Below, piece after piece: positions 7,863-16,726 of a stretch of DNA of 64,000 bases; within the stretch, counting starts at the first letter, position 1; the number at the start of each line of letters is the position of its first letter. The stretch comes from Flavobacterium cupreum. GTDB lineage: Bacteria > Bacteroidota > Bacteroidia > Flavobacteriales > Flavobacteriaceae. The position numbers were made by a program, and so were the translations under genes. The stretch spans positions 1 through 64,000 of the forward strand of contig NZ_QWDM01000006.1 of the NCBI RefSeq assembly GCF_003996965.1, written 5' to 3'. A model generated the notes under the pieces. That model searched no databases, was not told the origin of the DNA, and saw only the letters and a program-made list of their open reading frames with translations.

Positions 7863-8597
7863 ATGAGAATTGCAATACTTTCGGATATTCACGCCAATTT
7901 TCCGGCACTGGAACAAACCTTGAAAAGCATCGATGAGCAGAAAATTGACGCTATTTATTGTTTAGGTGATCTGGTAGGTTACAATGTATGGCCCAATGCT
8001 GTGATAAATGAAATCCGCAAAAGGCATATTCCTACCCTGGCGGGAAACCATGACGTAAAAGCTGTCGATATACATAATGATGGATCGAAAGATTCTGGGA
8101 GTTATGCGTATCAAATTGTCGGCAAGGAACAAATCAGTTATCTTTCCGCTCTGCCAGCCCATATAAAATTGGAATATCAGACAGCTGATAAACCAATAAA
8201 GATACTAATGGTACACGGCAGCCCGTATAGCAATACGGAGTACTTGCTTGAAGATAAAGACGAAAAAAAATTCACTGCTATTTTTCTTGACACTGATACT
8301 GATATACTTATATGCGGACATTCGCACAAGCCCTATCATCGTGTTTTGGAAAATCCCAATAAAAAGGGATGTTATTTCCACGCTGTTAACGCAGGATCAG
8401 TGGGAAAGCCTAAAGATGGAAATCCAAAATGCTGCTATGCAGTAATTACTATTAACAAAAGTAGTGATTTCTCTAAAAAAGAAGGCATCAAGGTCGAGTT
8501 TATCAGAGTCCAATACGATATTGAAAAGGCCGCCCAAGCCATAGAGCAAAGCGACCTGCCAGACAGTTATGCACACATGCTAAGGGAGGGCTATTAA
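7863..8597 (+). CDS. YfcE/MJ0936-type metallophosphoesterase
   Basis: A 244-residue cytoplasmic calcineurin-like phosphoesterase. Metal-binding motifs occur in order: SDIHANFPAL (about residue 7), GDLVGYN, GNHD, a VHGSP histidine, GHSHKPY and a final NAGSVGKPKDGNP loop. The family hydrolyses small phosphodiesters or phosphomonoesters. It follows acr3 by only 27 bases, so it is likely co-transcribed with the ars genes. A role in clearing arsenate esters would be speculation. Confidence 0.88.
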   Translation: MRIAILSDIHANFPALEQTLKSIDEQKIDAIYCLGDLVGYNVWPNAVINEIRKRHIPTLAGNHDVKAVDIHNDGSKDSGSYAYQIVGKEQISYLSALPAHIKLEYQTADKPIKILMVHGSPYSNTEYLLEDKDEKKFTAIFLDTDTDILICGHSHKPYHRVLENPNKKGCYFHAVNAGSVGKPKDGNPKCCYAVITINKSSDFSKKEGIKVEFIRVQYDIEKAAQAIEQSDLPDSYAHMLREGY

Positions 8598-8718
8598 CTC
8601 AAAGCTTTAAATTATTTCCCATCGGCACTACAAGGGTAAGTTTATGGATGAAAGAGAGACATGGAGAAAAAAAGTTAAGTTAAATTTGTATGCTATAAAG
8701 AATTAAAGATTAAAAGCG

Positions 8719-9345
8719 ATGCCATTACAAGAAAGAAAAAATCACTGGGAGAATATATACCAGACCAAATCATTGGAAGAGGTAAGCTGGTATCAGCCCA
8801 CACCCGAAACTTCACTAGCGCTTATCAAAGAATTTGATCTGCCTAAAACTGCAAAAATTATAGATATTGGCGCAGGAGACAGTTTTCTTGTTGACCATCT
8901 GCTTGATTTAGGCTTCGGAAATATTACCGTTCTTGACATCTCCGCTTCAGCTATTGAAAGAGCGAAACAGAGGCTGGGAAATAAATCTCCAAATGTAAAA
9001 TGGATTGTTGCAGATGCTTCGGATTTTCAACCAAAGGAGCAATACGACTTTTGGCACGACAGGGCGGCATTCCATTTTCTGACAGATGATAAAGAGATTG
9101 GCAATTATATACAAACTGCTGCCGATGCAGTGTCCAAAAATGGGATTATGGTTATTGGTACTTTTTCAGAGCAAGGTCCTAAAAAATGCAGTGGTATTGA
9201 GATCCGGCAATATTCCGAAAGTACACTGGCAAGCCGTTTTCAGGAACACTTCGAAAAAATAGAATGTTTTACTATCGATCACAAAACCCCTTTTGACACG
9301 GTTCAGAATTTTGTATTTTGCAGTTTTAAAAGAAAGAACGATTGA
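8719..9345 (+). CDS. Class I SAM-dependent methyltransferase
   Basis: A 208-residue methyltransferase. The SAM-binding glycine-rich motif IIDIGAGDSFLVDHL is at about residues 48-62, an acidic LDIS at the end of strand 2, then VADASDF and FWHDRAAFHFL. The N-terminus (HWENIYQTKSLEEVSWYQP) is characteristic of small thiopurine/UbiE-like methyltransferases of unknown substrate. It lacks the Cys set of ArsM arsenite methyltransferases, so ArsM is unlikely. A -7-like box TAAATTTG lies at 8681-8688. Its stop overlaps the leader of the next gene. Confidence 0.85.
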   Translation: MPLQERKNHWENIYQTKSLEEVSWYQPTPETSLALIKEFDLPKTAKIIDIGAGDSFLVDHLLDLGFGNITVLDISASAIERAKQRLGNKSPNVKWIVADASDFQPKEQYDFWHDRAAFHFLTDDKEIGNYIQTAADAVSKNGIMVIGTFSEQGPKKCSGIEIRQYSESTLASRFQEHFEKIECFTIDHKTPFDTVQNFVFCSFKRKND

Positions 9346-9377
9346 AAAAATCAATACAAATAAAGAATAAAATTGAA

Positions 9378-10142
9378 ATGACGGAACTGATAAAAGTTTC
9401 ACCATTCAGAAAAGGCATCCGCAAAACCGAACCGCATAAACATAACAGTTATTTTGAAATTATATATCTGTCACAGGGAAGCGGTACGCATACTATTGAT
9501 TATACACAATTTCCTATAATACCGCCAACTGTATTTTTTGTCCGAAAAGAACAGGTACATCATTGGGATATTGACTCAGTACCGGAAGGTTATGTATTGC
9601 TCCTGAAAAAAGGATTTATTGATAGATCGCTGGATAGTGAGCTGAAAAGAATTTTGTCTCAGGTAAGTGCATTGAGCTGCCTTCATCTGGAGCAGAACAA
9701 TGCCATATCAATATTATTTCAGCTGCTTATCGATGAGAAAGATTTCAGTGTGACAGAAGGGATATTAAAGGCATTATTGGCAAAAATTATCAGTATTCCT
9801 GCATCTTTTCCGGTCAATAAGCATAAGGCCAGCGATACTATCTTGCTATTTAGGGAGCTCCTCAATCAGACAGATGATTTGAGAAATAATGTTGCTCACT
9901 ATGCCAGGCAATTAAACACGACACCCCAAAATCTAAATGCTGTCTGTAGAAAAGAGCTCAATGAGCCAGCGGCAGATGTTATAGCAGAATACATGATCAG
10001 TGAGGCAAAAAGATTATTGCTGTATACCGATAATAATGTTTCAGAAGTAGCTTATACTTTAAACTTTAATGACACTTCACACTTTATAAAATATTTCAAA
10101 CGCCATACAGGTTACACACCGCAGGTATTTCGCAGTCTTTAA
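9378..10142 (+). CDS. AraC family transcriptional regulator
   Basis: The ATG at 9378 gives 254 residues. A longer reading from TTG 9342 overlaps the previous stop and is less likely. The N-terminal half is a cupin-like sensor (KTEPHKHNSYFEIIYLSQG, VRKEQVHHW). The C-terminal half has the two AraC helix-turn-helix units, ending SEVAYTLNFNDTSHFIKYF and KRHTGYTPQVFR. It probably controls the downstream phosphatase/DoxX/chrA genes or itself. Its effector is unknown. Confidence 0.88.
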   Translation: MTELIKVSPFRKGIRKTEPHKHNSYFEIIYLSQGSGTHTIDYTQFPIIPPTVFFVRKEQVHHWDIDSVPEGYVLLLKKGFIDRSLDSELKRILSQVSALSCLHLEQNNAISILFQLLIDEKDFSVTEGILKALLAKIISIPASFPVNKHKASDTILLFRELLNQTDDLRNNVAHYARQLNTTPQNLNAVCRKELNEPAADVIAEYMISEAKRLLLYTDNNVSEVAYTLNFNDTSHFIKYFKRHTGYTPQVFRSL

Positions 10143-10226
10143 GGGCTACCATATTATTTTCAAATATACCGTGAATATACAATTCATTGTATGAAGTTTG
10201 TAAGACAAACTAAAAATAGGGATGTC

Positions 10227-10700
10227 ATGAGATATTTTATAATTCTGCTATCGTTAATGCTCTTTTCTGCCTGCAGCCAAAAAACAGAAACAGCACAAGG
10301 CAAATGGATAAAAGGAACGGAACAGGAGAAACTGCAAATCATAGAAAATCAGTTTCGGGGTTTTGATAACACAATGGTCGAAATAGGCTATCGCTACCAG
10401 GAATTGTATTGGGCGGGACAGGATGAAAATTGGGAATATGCGGATTATCAATTAGAGAAAATACAAAAAGCTATCGAAAATGGATTGGAGCGAAGGCCTA
10501 AACGTTCGGAATCGGCAAAACATTTTCTGGATGTAACCCTTCCAGAAATGGGAAAAGCTCTTGCAAAAAGAGACACCGCTGTATTCAACAAGAATTTTCA
10601 GGTGCTTACCAATAGCTGCATAAGCTGCCATGCAATGGAAAGAGTTCCATTTTTTACTGTTAAAACTCCAACAGAAAGACAATCACCAATAAGAAGATAA
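10227..10700 (+). CDS. Lipoprotein with a c-type haem motif
   Basis: From ATG 10227 the product is 157 residues and begins with a lipoprotein signal (MRYFIILLSLMLFSACSQ, lipobox FSAC). An upstream ATG at 10191 would put charged residues before the signal. The C-terminus holds one haem-attachment motif SCISCHAME (CxxCH) followed by VPFF. The middle is helical with W/Y residues, as in small cytochrome c-type helical bundles. It is probably a periplasmic membrane-anchored electron carrier. Its stop codon shares an A with the PAP2 start (TAATG). Confidence 0.75.
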   Translation: MRYFIILLSLMLFSACSQKTETAQGKWIKGTEQEKLQIIENQFRGFDNTMVEIGYRYQELYWAGQDENWEYADYQLEKIQKAIENGLERRPKRSESAKHFLDVTLPEMGKALAKRDTAVFNKNFQVLTNSCISCHAMERVPFFTVKTPTERQSPIRR

Positions 10701-11278
10701 TGATAGAGGCTATAAAACAATTAGATATAGATATCCTACTTTGGCTAAATGGCAGCCATAGTGAGTTTTGGGATAATGTAATGTGGTTTGCCAGTGGAAA
10801 ATACACATGGCTCCCTTTTTATGGATTTTTGTTGTTGCTGTTGATATGGAAATATCGAAAAGATGCAATTTTTATGATCTTGCTGATAGTTTTACTGATT
10901 ACTATAAGTGACCAGTTAGCTTCAGGAATATTCAAGCCAATATTTGAAAGATTGCGGCCAAGCCACAACCCTTATTTAATAGACAAGCTTCACATTGTTA
11001 ATAATTACAGAGGAGGAAAGTTTGGTTTCATATCATCCCATGCAGCCAATGTGTTTTCGTTGGCATTCTACCTGACGCTGGTAGCCAGGGACAAACTGAA
11101 ATGGCTGCCTTTTGTCCTTATCCCCTGGGCGGTATTTGTCAGTATAAGCAGGGTTTATCTTGGAGTGCATTATCCGACAGATATTATTGTTCCGGCCGTC
11201 CTGAGTATTCCTATTGCTTTGCTTGTGGCCCGAATTTACAATTTGTATAATCCAATTATAATAAAAAAATTCGCTTAA
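10700..11278 (+). CDS. PAP2 family membrane phosphatase
   Basis: A 192-residue integral membrane protein with the PAP2/acid phosphatase motif set: KPIFERLRPSHNP (KxxxxxxRP), then SSHAAN (PSGH-like) and SRVYLGVHYPTDI (SRxxxxxHxxxD). These residues dephosphorylate lipid pyrophosphates such as undecaprenyl pyrophosphate, or phosphatidic acids, at the outer face of the inner membrane. Start and stop are tightly coupled with the neighbours. Confidence 0.92.
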   Translation: MIEAIKQLDIDILLWLNGSHSEFWDNVMWFASGKYTWLPFYGFLLLLLIWKYRKDAIFMILLIVLLITISDQLASGIFKPIFERLRPSHNPYLIDKLHIVNNYRGGKFGFISSHAANVFSLAFYLTLVARDKLKWLPFVLIPWAVFVSISRVYLGVHYPTDIIVPAVLSIPIALLVARIYNLYNPIIIKKFA

Positions 11279-11280
11279 TT

Positions 11281-11703
11281 ATGTTCAAAAAAATCATTAC
11301 TACTGACAACTCAAAAACCACAATTATAATCCGCTTGATTGTTGGTGCGGTTTTCTTTTCCGAAGGAGTTCAAAAATTTTTATTTCCAGCCATTCGTGGT
11401 GCCGGCCGTTTTGAAAAAATCGGATTTCCGTCACCTGAGTTTTTGGGAAGTTTTGTTGGTTTTTTCGAAATCCTATGTGGAATTTTACTTTTAGTCGGTC
11501 TGCTGACCCGTTTAGCCAGTATTCCGTTAATCATAATAATGCTTGTTGCTTTCGCTACGACCAAAGCTGAGGTATTGGCCAACGAGGGCTTCTGGGAGCT
11601 TCTTCACGGCAGCAGAACAGATTGGGCAATGCTTTTAGGAAGTATTTTTCTTTTGATTAAAGGTGGCGGTAATTGGTCTATTGACAAAAATATTAAGTTA
11701 TAG
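11281..11703 (+). CDS. DoxX family membrane protein
   Basis: A 140-residue protein with four hydrophobic segments and the DoxX motifs IRLIVGAVFFSEGVQKFLFP and GFFEILCGILLLVGLLTRLA. DoxX-family proteins are often linked to redox or sulphur metabolism, but their role here is unknown. The gene begins 3 bases after the PAP2 stop codon and has no visible promoter of its own. Confidence 0.88.
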   Translation: MFKKIITTDNSKTTIIIRLIVGAVFFSEGVQKFLFPAIRGAGRFEKIGFPSPEFLGSFVGFFEILCGILLLVGLLTRLASIPLIIIMLVAFATTKAEVLANEGFWELLHGSRTDWAMLLGSIFLLIKGGGNWSIDKNIKL

Positions 11704-11757
11704 AAATCGTCATAAATATAATTTTAACCGTTCCAATTTATTTGTAAATATACTTTT

Positions 11758-13629
11758 ATGAAAACAACGTATATACTTTCGTTTCTTTTTTTGTCAGTTT
11801 CCATATTTGCACAACAGCCGGAAATACCAGCTTCTTATTCCAATATTCATTATGATAAAGACAATCAGCTGTATTTCGAAGACAACGGTAAAAAATATTT
11901 TGCCGCTAATGCACAGACAGAATATAGCATTCAAAAGCTCTTGGGCAAACCAAGTGGTACAAATTCCGGCGTAGTTTTGGACTTCGGAAATTTGAAAGGA
12001 TCTGTCACCTATGGGTTAATACCTTATGGAAAAGCACCGCATCCACTTCCGGTATACCGCTTTACACAAGCACTCATAGAAGGAAAAGCTGAAATCAATA
12101 TGGTAGATGCATTCAAATATCCTTATGATTTTGTAGGTTGGAAAGAAAATGGATTTTTAACCCTTGGCTACAGGGTTGCCGATAATAATGGGATGATTTT
12201 ATTTGATGGGGTTGTTTCTTTAAGCGGAACAGGCCCATTCCAAGTGCTGCCGGCAATTTATGAAGGCCCATTTGTAAGTAACCTTACAGATACAGGAGTT
12301 GTGGTTTGGTGTAAAACTACATTGCCTGTACAGGCACAAATAGAAATTGACGGTAAAATATACCGGGATGATGTTCCTAAAATTCATCATGAATGGCAAA
12401 TAAATACTTTGAAATCCAATCAAAAATACGAGTATAAAGTAACCTACGGCCTGCTTTCCCAATCATACCACGTTACAACAGCCTTGAAAAAAGGCAGTAG
12501 GCAATGTTTTATTTTCGGATATACCAGCGACAGCCGTCATGCAACTGGTGGTGGTGAACGAAAAGTTTATGGGGCAAATGCTTATATTATGAAAAAAATA
12601 GCAGCCCTTGCTTATAAAGAAAATGCGGCTTTTGTTCAGTTTACTGGCGACATGATCAATGGCTATCTTAGCAGTAAAGAGGAGCAGCATCTGCAATACA
12701 CAAATTGGAAAAAATCTATTGAACCTTTTTGGCATTATATGCCATTTAATGTAGGCATGGGCAATCACGAAGCACTGGGATATGTGTTTGAAGATGAAAG
12801 TGGAAAAAGCAAGGGTTTCATAGATAGATTTCCTTTTGGAACCGAGTCAGCAGAGGCTGTTTTTGCAGAAGCATTTGTAAATCCTATTAGCGGGCTTATA
12901 AGTGAAGATGATAACAAATATGACACCAATAAAGAACAGATAGATTTTCCTTCGTATGCAGAAAGTGTTTTTTACTACACTTATGGCAATACAGCCATGG
13001 TCGTACTCAATAGTAATTATTGGTATGCTCCTTCGCTAAGCAAACAAACTGCAACTAGCGGGGGACTGCATGGTTACATAATGGACAATCAGCTTGATTG
13101 GTTAAGGAAAACCATTCAAAAACTTGAAAAGGACAAGGACATAGACCATATTTTTGTTACCCAGCATACTCCTGCATTCCCTAATGGAGGGCACAGTAAA
13201 GACGATATGTGGTACAGCGGTGATAATACAAAACGTCCATGGATTGGAGGGAAACCGGTTGAAAAAGGAATTATTGAAAGAAGGGACGAATACTTAGATA
13301 TTCTAATTAATGAAAGTAAAAAAACTGTTGCGATACTCACCGGTGATGAGCATAATTACAACTGGTTGACATTAACACATGAAGTCCCTATTTATCCCGA
13401 AGGTTATCCGAGTAAAAAATTGAATGTATCACGATCAATCTATCAAATTAATAATGGTGCAGCAGGTGCACCCTATTATGCACAAGAGGTATTGCCATGG
13501 AGCAAGTTTACCCAGTCCTTCAGTGTGGAAAATGCTTTGTGCCTTTTTTATGTAAACGGAAAGAGAATTACGATGAAAGTATATAATCCGGATACCTTGA
13601 ATCTTATAGATGAACTTGAAATAAAATAG
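11758..13629 (+). CDS. Secreted purple acid phosphatase-like metallophosphoesterase
   Basis: A 623-residue exported protein with an N-terminal signal peptide (about 19 residues ending IFAQQ). Residues about 160-240 form a fibronectin-like N-terminal domain of purple acid phosphatases. The catalytic domain follows with GYTSDSR, FTGDMINGY, GMGNHEAL, VTQHTPAFPNGGH and GDEHNYNW, which together supply the two-metal ligands. It is likely periplasmic or surface-exposed and hydrolyses phosphate esters. It forms part of an unusual run of phosphatase genes next to arsenic resistance. Confidence 0.85.
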   Translation: MKTTYILSFLFLSVSIFAQQPEIPASYSNIHYDKDNQLYFEDNGKKYFAANAQTEYSIQKLLGKPSGTNSGVVLDFGNLKGSVTYGLIPYGKAPHPLPVYRFTQALIEGKAEINMVDAFKYPYDFVGWKENGFLTLGYRVADNNGMILFDGVVSLSGTGPFQVLPAIYEGPFVSNLTDTGVVVWCKTTLPVQAQIEIDGKIYRDDVPKIHHEWQINTLKSNQKYEYKVTYGLLSQSYHVTTALKKGSRQCFIFGYTSDSRHATGGGERKVYGANAYIMKKIAALAYKENAAFVQFTGDMINGYLSSKEEQHLQYTNWKKSIEPFWHYMPFNVGMGNHEALGYVFEDESGKSKGFIDRFPFGTESAEAVFAEAFVNPISGLISEDDNKYDTNKEQIDFPSYAESVFYYTYGNTAMVVLNSNYWYAPSLSKQTATSGGLHGYIMDNQLDWLRKTIQKLEKDKDIDHIFVTQHTPAFPNGGHSKDDMWYSGDNTKRPWIGGKPVEKGIIERRDEYLDILINESKKTVAILTGDEHNYNWLTLTHEVPIYPEGYPSKKLNVSRSIYQINNGAAGAPYYAQEVLPWSKFTQSFSVENALCLFYVNGKRITMKVYNPDTLNLIDELEIK

Positions 13630-13634
13630 TTGTA

Positions 13635-14765
13635 ATGGAGGCGAAAATACCGATAAAAGAAATTGCCCAACTCTTTCTCAAACTGGGATTCATTGGTTTT
13701 GGAGGCCCGGCAGCACATATTGCAATGATGCAGCAGGAAGTTGTCGCCAAAAGAAAATGGATGAGCGAACAGCATTTTTTAGATTTATTGGGAGCTACCA
13801 ATCTTATTCCAGGACCCAATAGTACGGAAATGGCTATACACATTGGGTACGACAAAGGGGGCTGGAAAGGGTTGCTCGTTGCTGGCATGTGTTTTATTTT
13901 ACCAGCGGTTTTCATTACTGGTATTTTTGCCTGGCTGTACAAACAATACGGAGAGTTACCCGAAATACAGCCGTTTATTTACGGTATAAAGCCAGCCATT
14001 ATAGCCATTATTATCGACGCAATTTTTCCACTAGCCAAAAAATCTATCAAGTCAATTTTCTTAGCATTTATAGGCATCGCCGTATTGGTTTTGTCTTTAC
14101 TGGGAATCAGCGAAATCTATTTAATGTTTGGGGCAGGCTTCTTCGCATTGGGTATATTTTATATTCAAAATCAAAAAAATAGTGCTCTGCAAAGTTTTTT
14201 TCCAGTTCTTTTTTTTCAGATTGCAAACAGTCAATTACTTTCAGAAACGAATGCCAGATTGTTTTGGATATTTTTAAAAATTGGTGCAGTTCTCTACGGA
14301 AGCGGTTATGTGCTATTCGCTTTTTTAGATACAGAATTGGTAGCAAACGGCTTACTTACCCGACAGCAATTGATGGATGCTATTGCAGTTGGGCAGTTCA
14401 CGCCAGGGCCAGTTTTTTCATCCGTTACATTTATTGGTTATCAGATCAATGGGCTGTCCGGTGCTGTTATTTCAACAATAGCTATTTTTCTTCCATCGTT
14501 TGTATTGGTAGCATTGCTTAACCCCCTGATGAAAAAAATGCGAAACTCTAAGGGGCTGTCAGCTTCGCTGGATGCTGTAAATATAGCCTCTGTTGCCATT
14601 ATTATTGCTGTTTGTTTTACAATGGGCAAGGAAGCCATTACCGATTGGAAGACGATCAGCATAGCGCTGATTAGTGCAGTTGTCGTTTTTAAATTCAAAA
14701 CAATCAACAGTGCATTCATTGTCTTTGGAGGTGCACTCCTAGGCTATCTCTTATGTCAATTTTAA
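13635..14765 (+). CDS. chrA: Chromate transporter ChrA (two-domain)
   Basis: A 376-residue membrane protein with two homologous CHR domains. The first carries LGFIGFGGPAAHIAMM and NLIPGPNSTEMAIHIG, the second YGSGYVLFAFL and GQFTPGPVFSSVTFIGY. This is the full-length long-chain ChrA form, which exports chromate and gives resistance. The gene starts 6 bases after the phosphatase stop and ends the plus-strand cargo operon. Confidence 0.9.
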   Translation: MEAKIPIKEIAQLFLKLGFIGFGGPAAHIAMMQQEVVAKRKWMSEQHFLDLLGATNLIPGPNSTEMAIHIGYDKGGWKGLLVAGMCFILPAVFITGIFAWLYKQYGELPEIQPFIYGIKPAIIAIIIDAIFPLAKKSIKSIFLAFIGIAVLVLSLLGISEIYLMFGAGFFALGIFYIQNQKNSALQSFFPVLFFQIANSQLLSETNARLFWIFLKIGAVLYGSGYVLFAFLDTELVANGLLTRQQLMDAIAVGQFTPGPVFSSVTFIGYQINGLSGAVISTIAIFLPSFVLVALLNPLMKKMRNSKGLSASLDAVNIASVAIIIAVCFTMGKEAITDWKTISIALISAVVVFKFKTINSAFIVFGGALLGYLLCQF

Positions 14766-15112
14766 TCGTATAACTCTTTAGTTATATTGTTGAACATCAA
14801 GCTTTCATAGGTAAAAAAAGGTACTGTCTAATAGTACTTCATCTTATTTGGTTTAGGTAAGTGATAACCTTTTTTTATATTTTCTCCTGAATGGATATAG
14901 TGGCTATACGACCTCAAATAGGGGTGGATTCCTTATATTCTGTTCAGATTCTAAAAGGTTAAAGAAGAGGAGGCAGTTTCTTTTCTTGAATATACCATAA
15001 GGCTATTTAAAGCAAAATCTGCTCTTAACCTTCTTCACTTAAATTATATTATGCAAACATAGGAGAAGCAAAAGAACGCCGCAATTTCGGACAGCTTTTT
15101 ATAATTGTTATG
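14766..15112. other. Intergenic region between convergent operons
   Basis: This stretch separates the chrA operon (plus) from the minus-strand regulators. A weak AGGT/ACCT hairpin followed by seven T near 14857-14880 may end chrA transcription. I see no gene, repeat or RNA element that I can support. Confidence 0.4.
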
Positions 15113-15670
15113 CTATTTAACTGCAACTGTTTTCCAAACAGAAAAGCCTTTGAAAAGATGTTCAATGTTTTCAAACTCAATAAAAGCGATTAGTTCATTT
15201 TTACACTTACCTTTAAACCCCCTGAAACACTGAAAATCCTTGAGGGGAATAGCTGCAAGTTCTCCGATGGTAGTGATACCTAAAGCCTCAATTATAGTAA
15301 ACATTCTCTTGCTGAAAGGAAAATGAGTATCATACAGCAATTTATTCAGGTCAGTTTCAGCTTTGCTTCTTCTTTTTTTAATCCGCCCTGTTTCGTATTC
15401 AAAGTCCTCTTTTAACTGCTCTAATTTCTGTTTATAGTGGTCTATATCGTCAAGCAGTTCAGTAACACACTTCACTTTTTCAAATGTCCTTTCATATAAT
15501 CTACGGACACTTTCGCCGGTGACCCCATAATTGTCACCCACCTCCTTAAGGGTCATTTTATCTATCAAAAGTTTCTGGAGTATATCATATTCCTTTTCAG
15601 AAAGTACCTTTCTGGACATTTCGATATAAAATCTATTGGTACGGTCTATCAGTGTATTAGTTAACATCAT
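15113..15670 (-). CDS. Sigma-70 region 4-like DNA-binding protein
   Basis: A 185-residue protein. An N-terminal helix-turn-helix resembles sigma factor region 4 (LSEKEYDILQKLLI, then TLKEVGDNYGVTGESVRRLY, about residues 22-60). A coiled coil follows (residues 65-110). The C-terminal helix-hairpin-helix resembles the RNA polymerase alpha C-terminal domain (LGITTIGELAAIPLKDFQ, about residues 140-160). It probably acts at promoters, but its targets are unknown. It lies downstream of the response regulator in the same direction. Confidence 0.7.
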   Translation of the reverse strand: MMLTNTLIDRTNRFYIEMSRKVLSEKEYDILQKLLIDKMTLKEVGDNYGVTGESVRRLYERTFEKVKCVTELLDDIDHYKQKLEQLKEDFEYETGRIKKRRSKAETDLNKLLYDTHFPFSKRMFTIIEALGITTIGELAAIPLKDFQCFRGFKGKCKNELIAFIEFENIEHLFKGFSVWKTVAVK

Positions 15671-15744
15671 TCGTAAGATTGTAGTTAAGTGTCGTCACAA
15701 AGTATATATAGTGCCGCACATTAAATTTGTAGCATGCTCCTAAA

Positions 15745-16197
15745 TTAAGTCAAATCGTTGTTTTCTGCTAAGTAGCTTAAGGCAGTTTTACTTATTGTCT
15801 CGCTGAAATAATACTCTCCCCGATCCAGCGTGATTACAGCTTTTTTTAGTTTTTCAGGAGCAGAACCTTTCAGTACGTAGCCCCGAACGCCAAGGCTAAG
15901 CATTTCGATTATACTTTTCTTATTGTCAAGACTGCTGAAAACCAATATCTTGATCTCTGGGTATCTTTCTGCCATCTGTTTGGCTGTCTGGTAACCATCC
16001 ATAACAGGCATGCTGATATCAAGAATACAAATGTCTGGCAGTACTTCCTGCATCTGCAAACCCTCGATTGCTTCCTGACCGTTAGCAGCCTGAAGTACCA
16101 CTTTAAAATTACTATATTCCAAAAAATTTTGAAGGGATATTCTAAGCCCTTCATGGTCATCAATTAAGGCAATCGTAATCTGATTCTCTTTTTCCAT
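15745..16197 (-). CDS. Receiver-only response regulator
   Basis: A 150-residue protein made of one response-regulator receiver domain of the NarL/LuxR type. The acidic pair IDDHE is at about residues 12-16, the phosphorylatable Asp is in CILDISMPVMDGY, the FSS switch Ser/Thr region is near 95 and the lysine is in VLKGSAPEKL. After residue 125 there is only a short tail, with no helix-turn-helix domain. It may act by protein contact, or be a truncated NarL-type regulator. No histidine kinase is encoded nearby. Confidence 0.85.
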   Translation of the reverse strand: MEKENQITIALIDDHEGLRISLQNFLEYSNFKVVLQAANGQEAIEGLQMQEVLPDICILDISMPVMDGYQTAKQMAERYPEIKILVFSSLDNKKSIIEMLSLGVRGYVLKGSAPEKLKKAVITLDRGEYYFSETISKTALSYLAENNDLT

Positions 16198-16254
16198 TAT
16201 TCCTTATTTAATGTTGAACAAATTATAGAAAATAATTACCGATAATTTGTCGCC

Positions 16255-16272
16255 ATAGGACTTTCGTCCTAT
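16255..16272 (-). promoter_or_regulatory. GAAA-tetraloop hairpin in response regulator leader
   Basis: On the minus strand ATAGGAC-GAAA-GTCCTAT forms a perfect 7-bp stem with a GNRA tetraloop, 58 bases before the response regulator start. A second pairing AACCGC/GCGGTT lies further upstream (about 16344-16389). The hairpins are part of the roughly 230-base stretch between the structured RNA and the gene. Confidence 0.5.
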
Positions 16273-16424
16273 ACGCACTGGTTAAAGACTTTATTAATAC
16301 ATCAGAGTAAAAATAAAAGGTCTTTATAAATTACTTGTCGATAACCGCAAATATGTTCCCGCTTAGTTTTGTAGCAGTAATCGCGGTTCTATAAAAAATA
16401 TGGCGCAGACCACTACACTTATCG

Positions 16425-16533
16425 GAACTGAGGCACTGGTATACCCGACCACGAATAAGCGAGCGCCCACGCCAATGGCATGAGCGTCCTTACTTATTTG
16501 TCTCGCGGTCTTTAAAAATTACCAGTTTTCAGT
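16425..16533 (-). ncRNA. Rod-shaped structured RNA, copy A (109 nt)
   Basis: On the minus strand this segment folds into nested helices: AACTGA/TCAGTT, ACTGGTA/TACCAGT, GACC/GGTC, AATAAG/CTTATT and a 10-bp top stem CGCTCATGCC/GGCGTGGGCG with loop ATT. A second element with the same order of helices, same total length and different bases lies at 58857-58965. Downstream comes CTGCGCCATATTTTTT. A near-consensus promoter (ATTG, 20 bases, TATCTTTG at 16587-16580) lies about 47 bases upstream. It could be a separate small RNA or the start of the leader of the response regulator mRNA. Confidence 0.7.
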
Positions 16534-16726
16534 TACCGAGCCCTAAGCAAAAACACTAAATGAGTTTTCTATATTTTGTCCAAAGATAGTAACGTTTATC
16601 AAGTTATCCAATGTTTCTTTAACAGTATCCGTTCATAACTGACAATAAAACAACCCGAAGATGATCTCCGGGTTGTGCTTAAAAAAATCGAAATTTTACT
16701 GTTTATATTAAACTAATATCATACTG

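Noticed and set aside
8719..9345. ArsM arsenite methyltransferase
   Set aside because: The conserved cysteines of ArsM are not seen; only a generic small class I methyltransferase can be supported.
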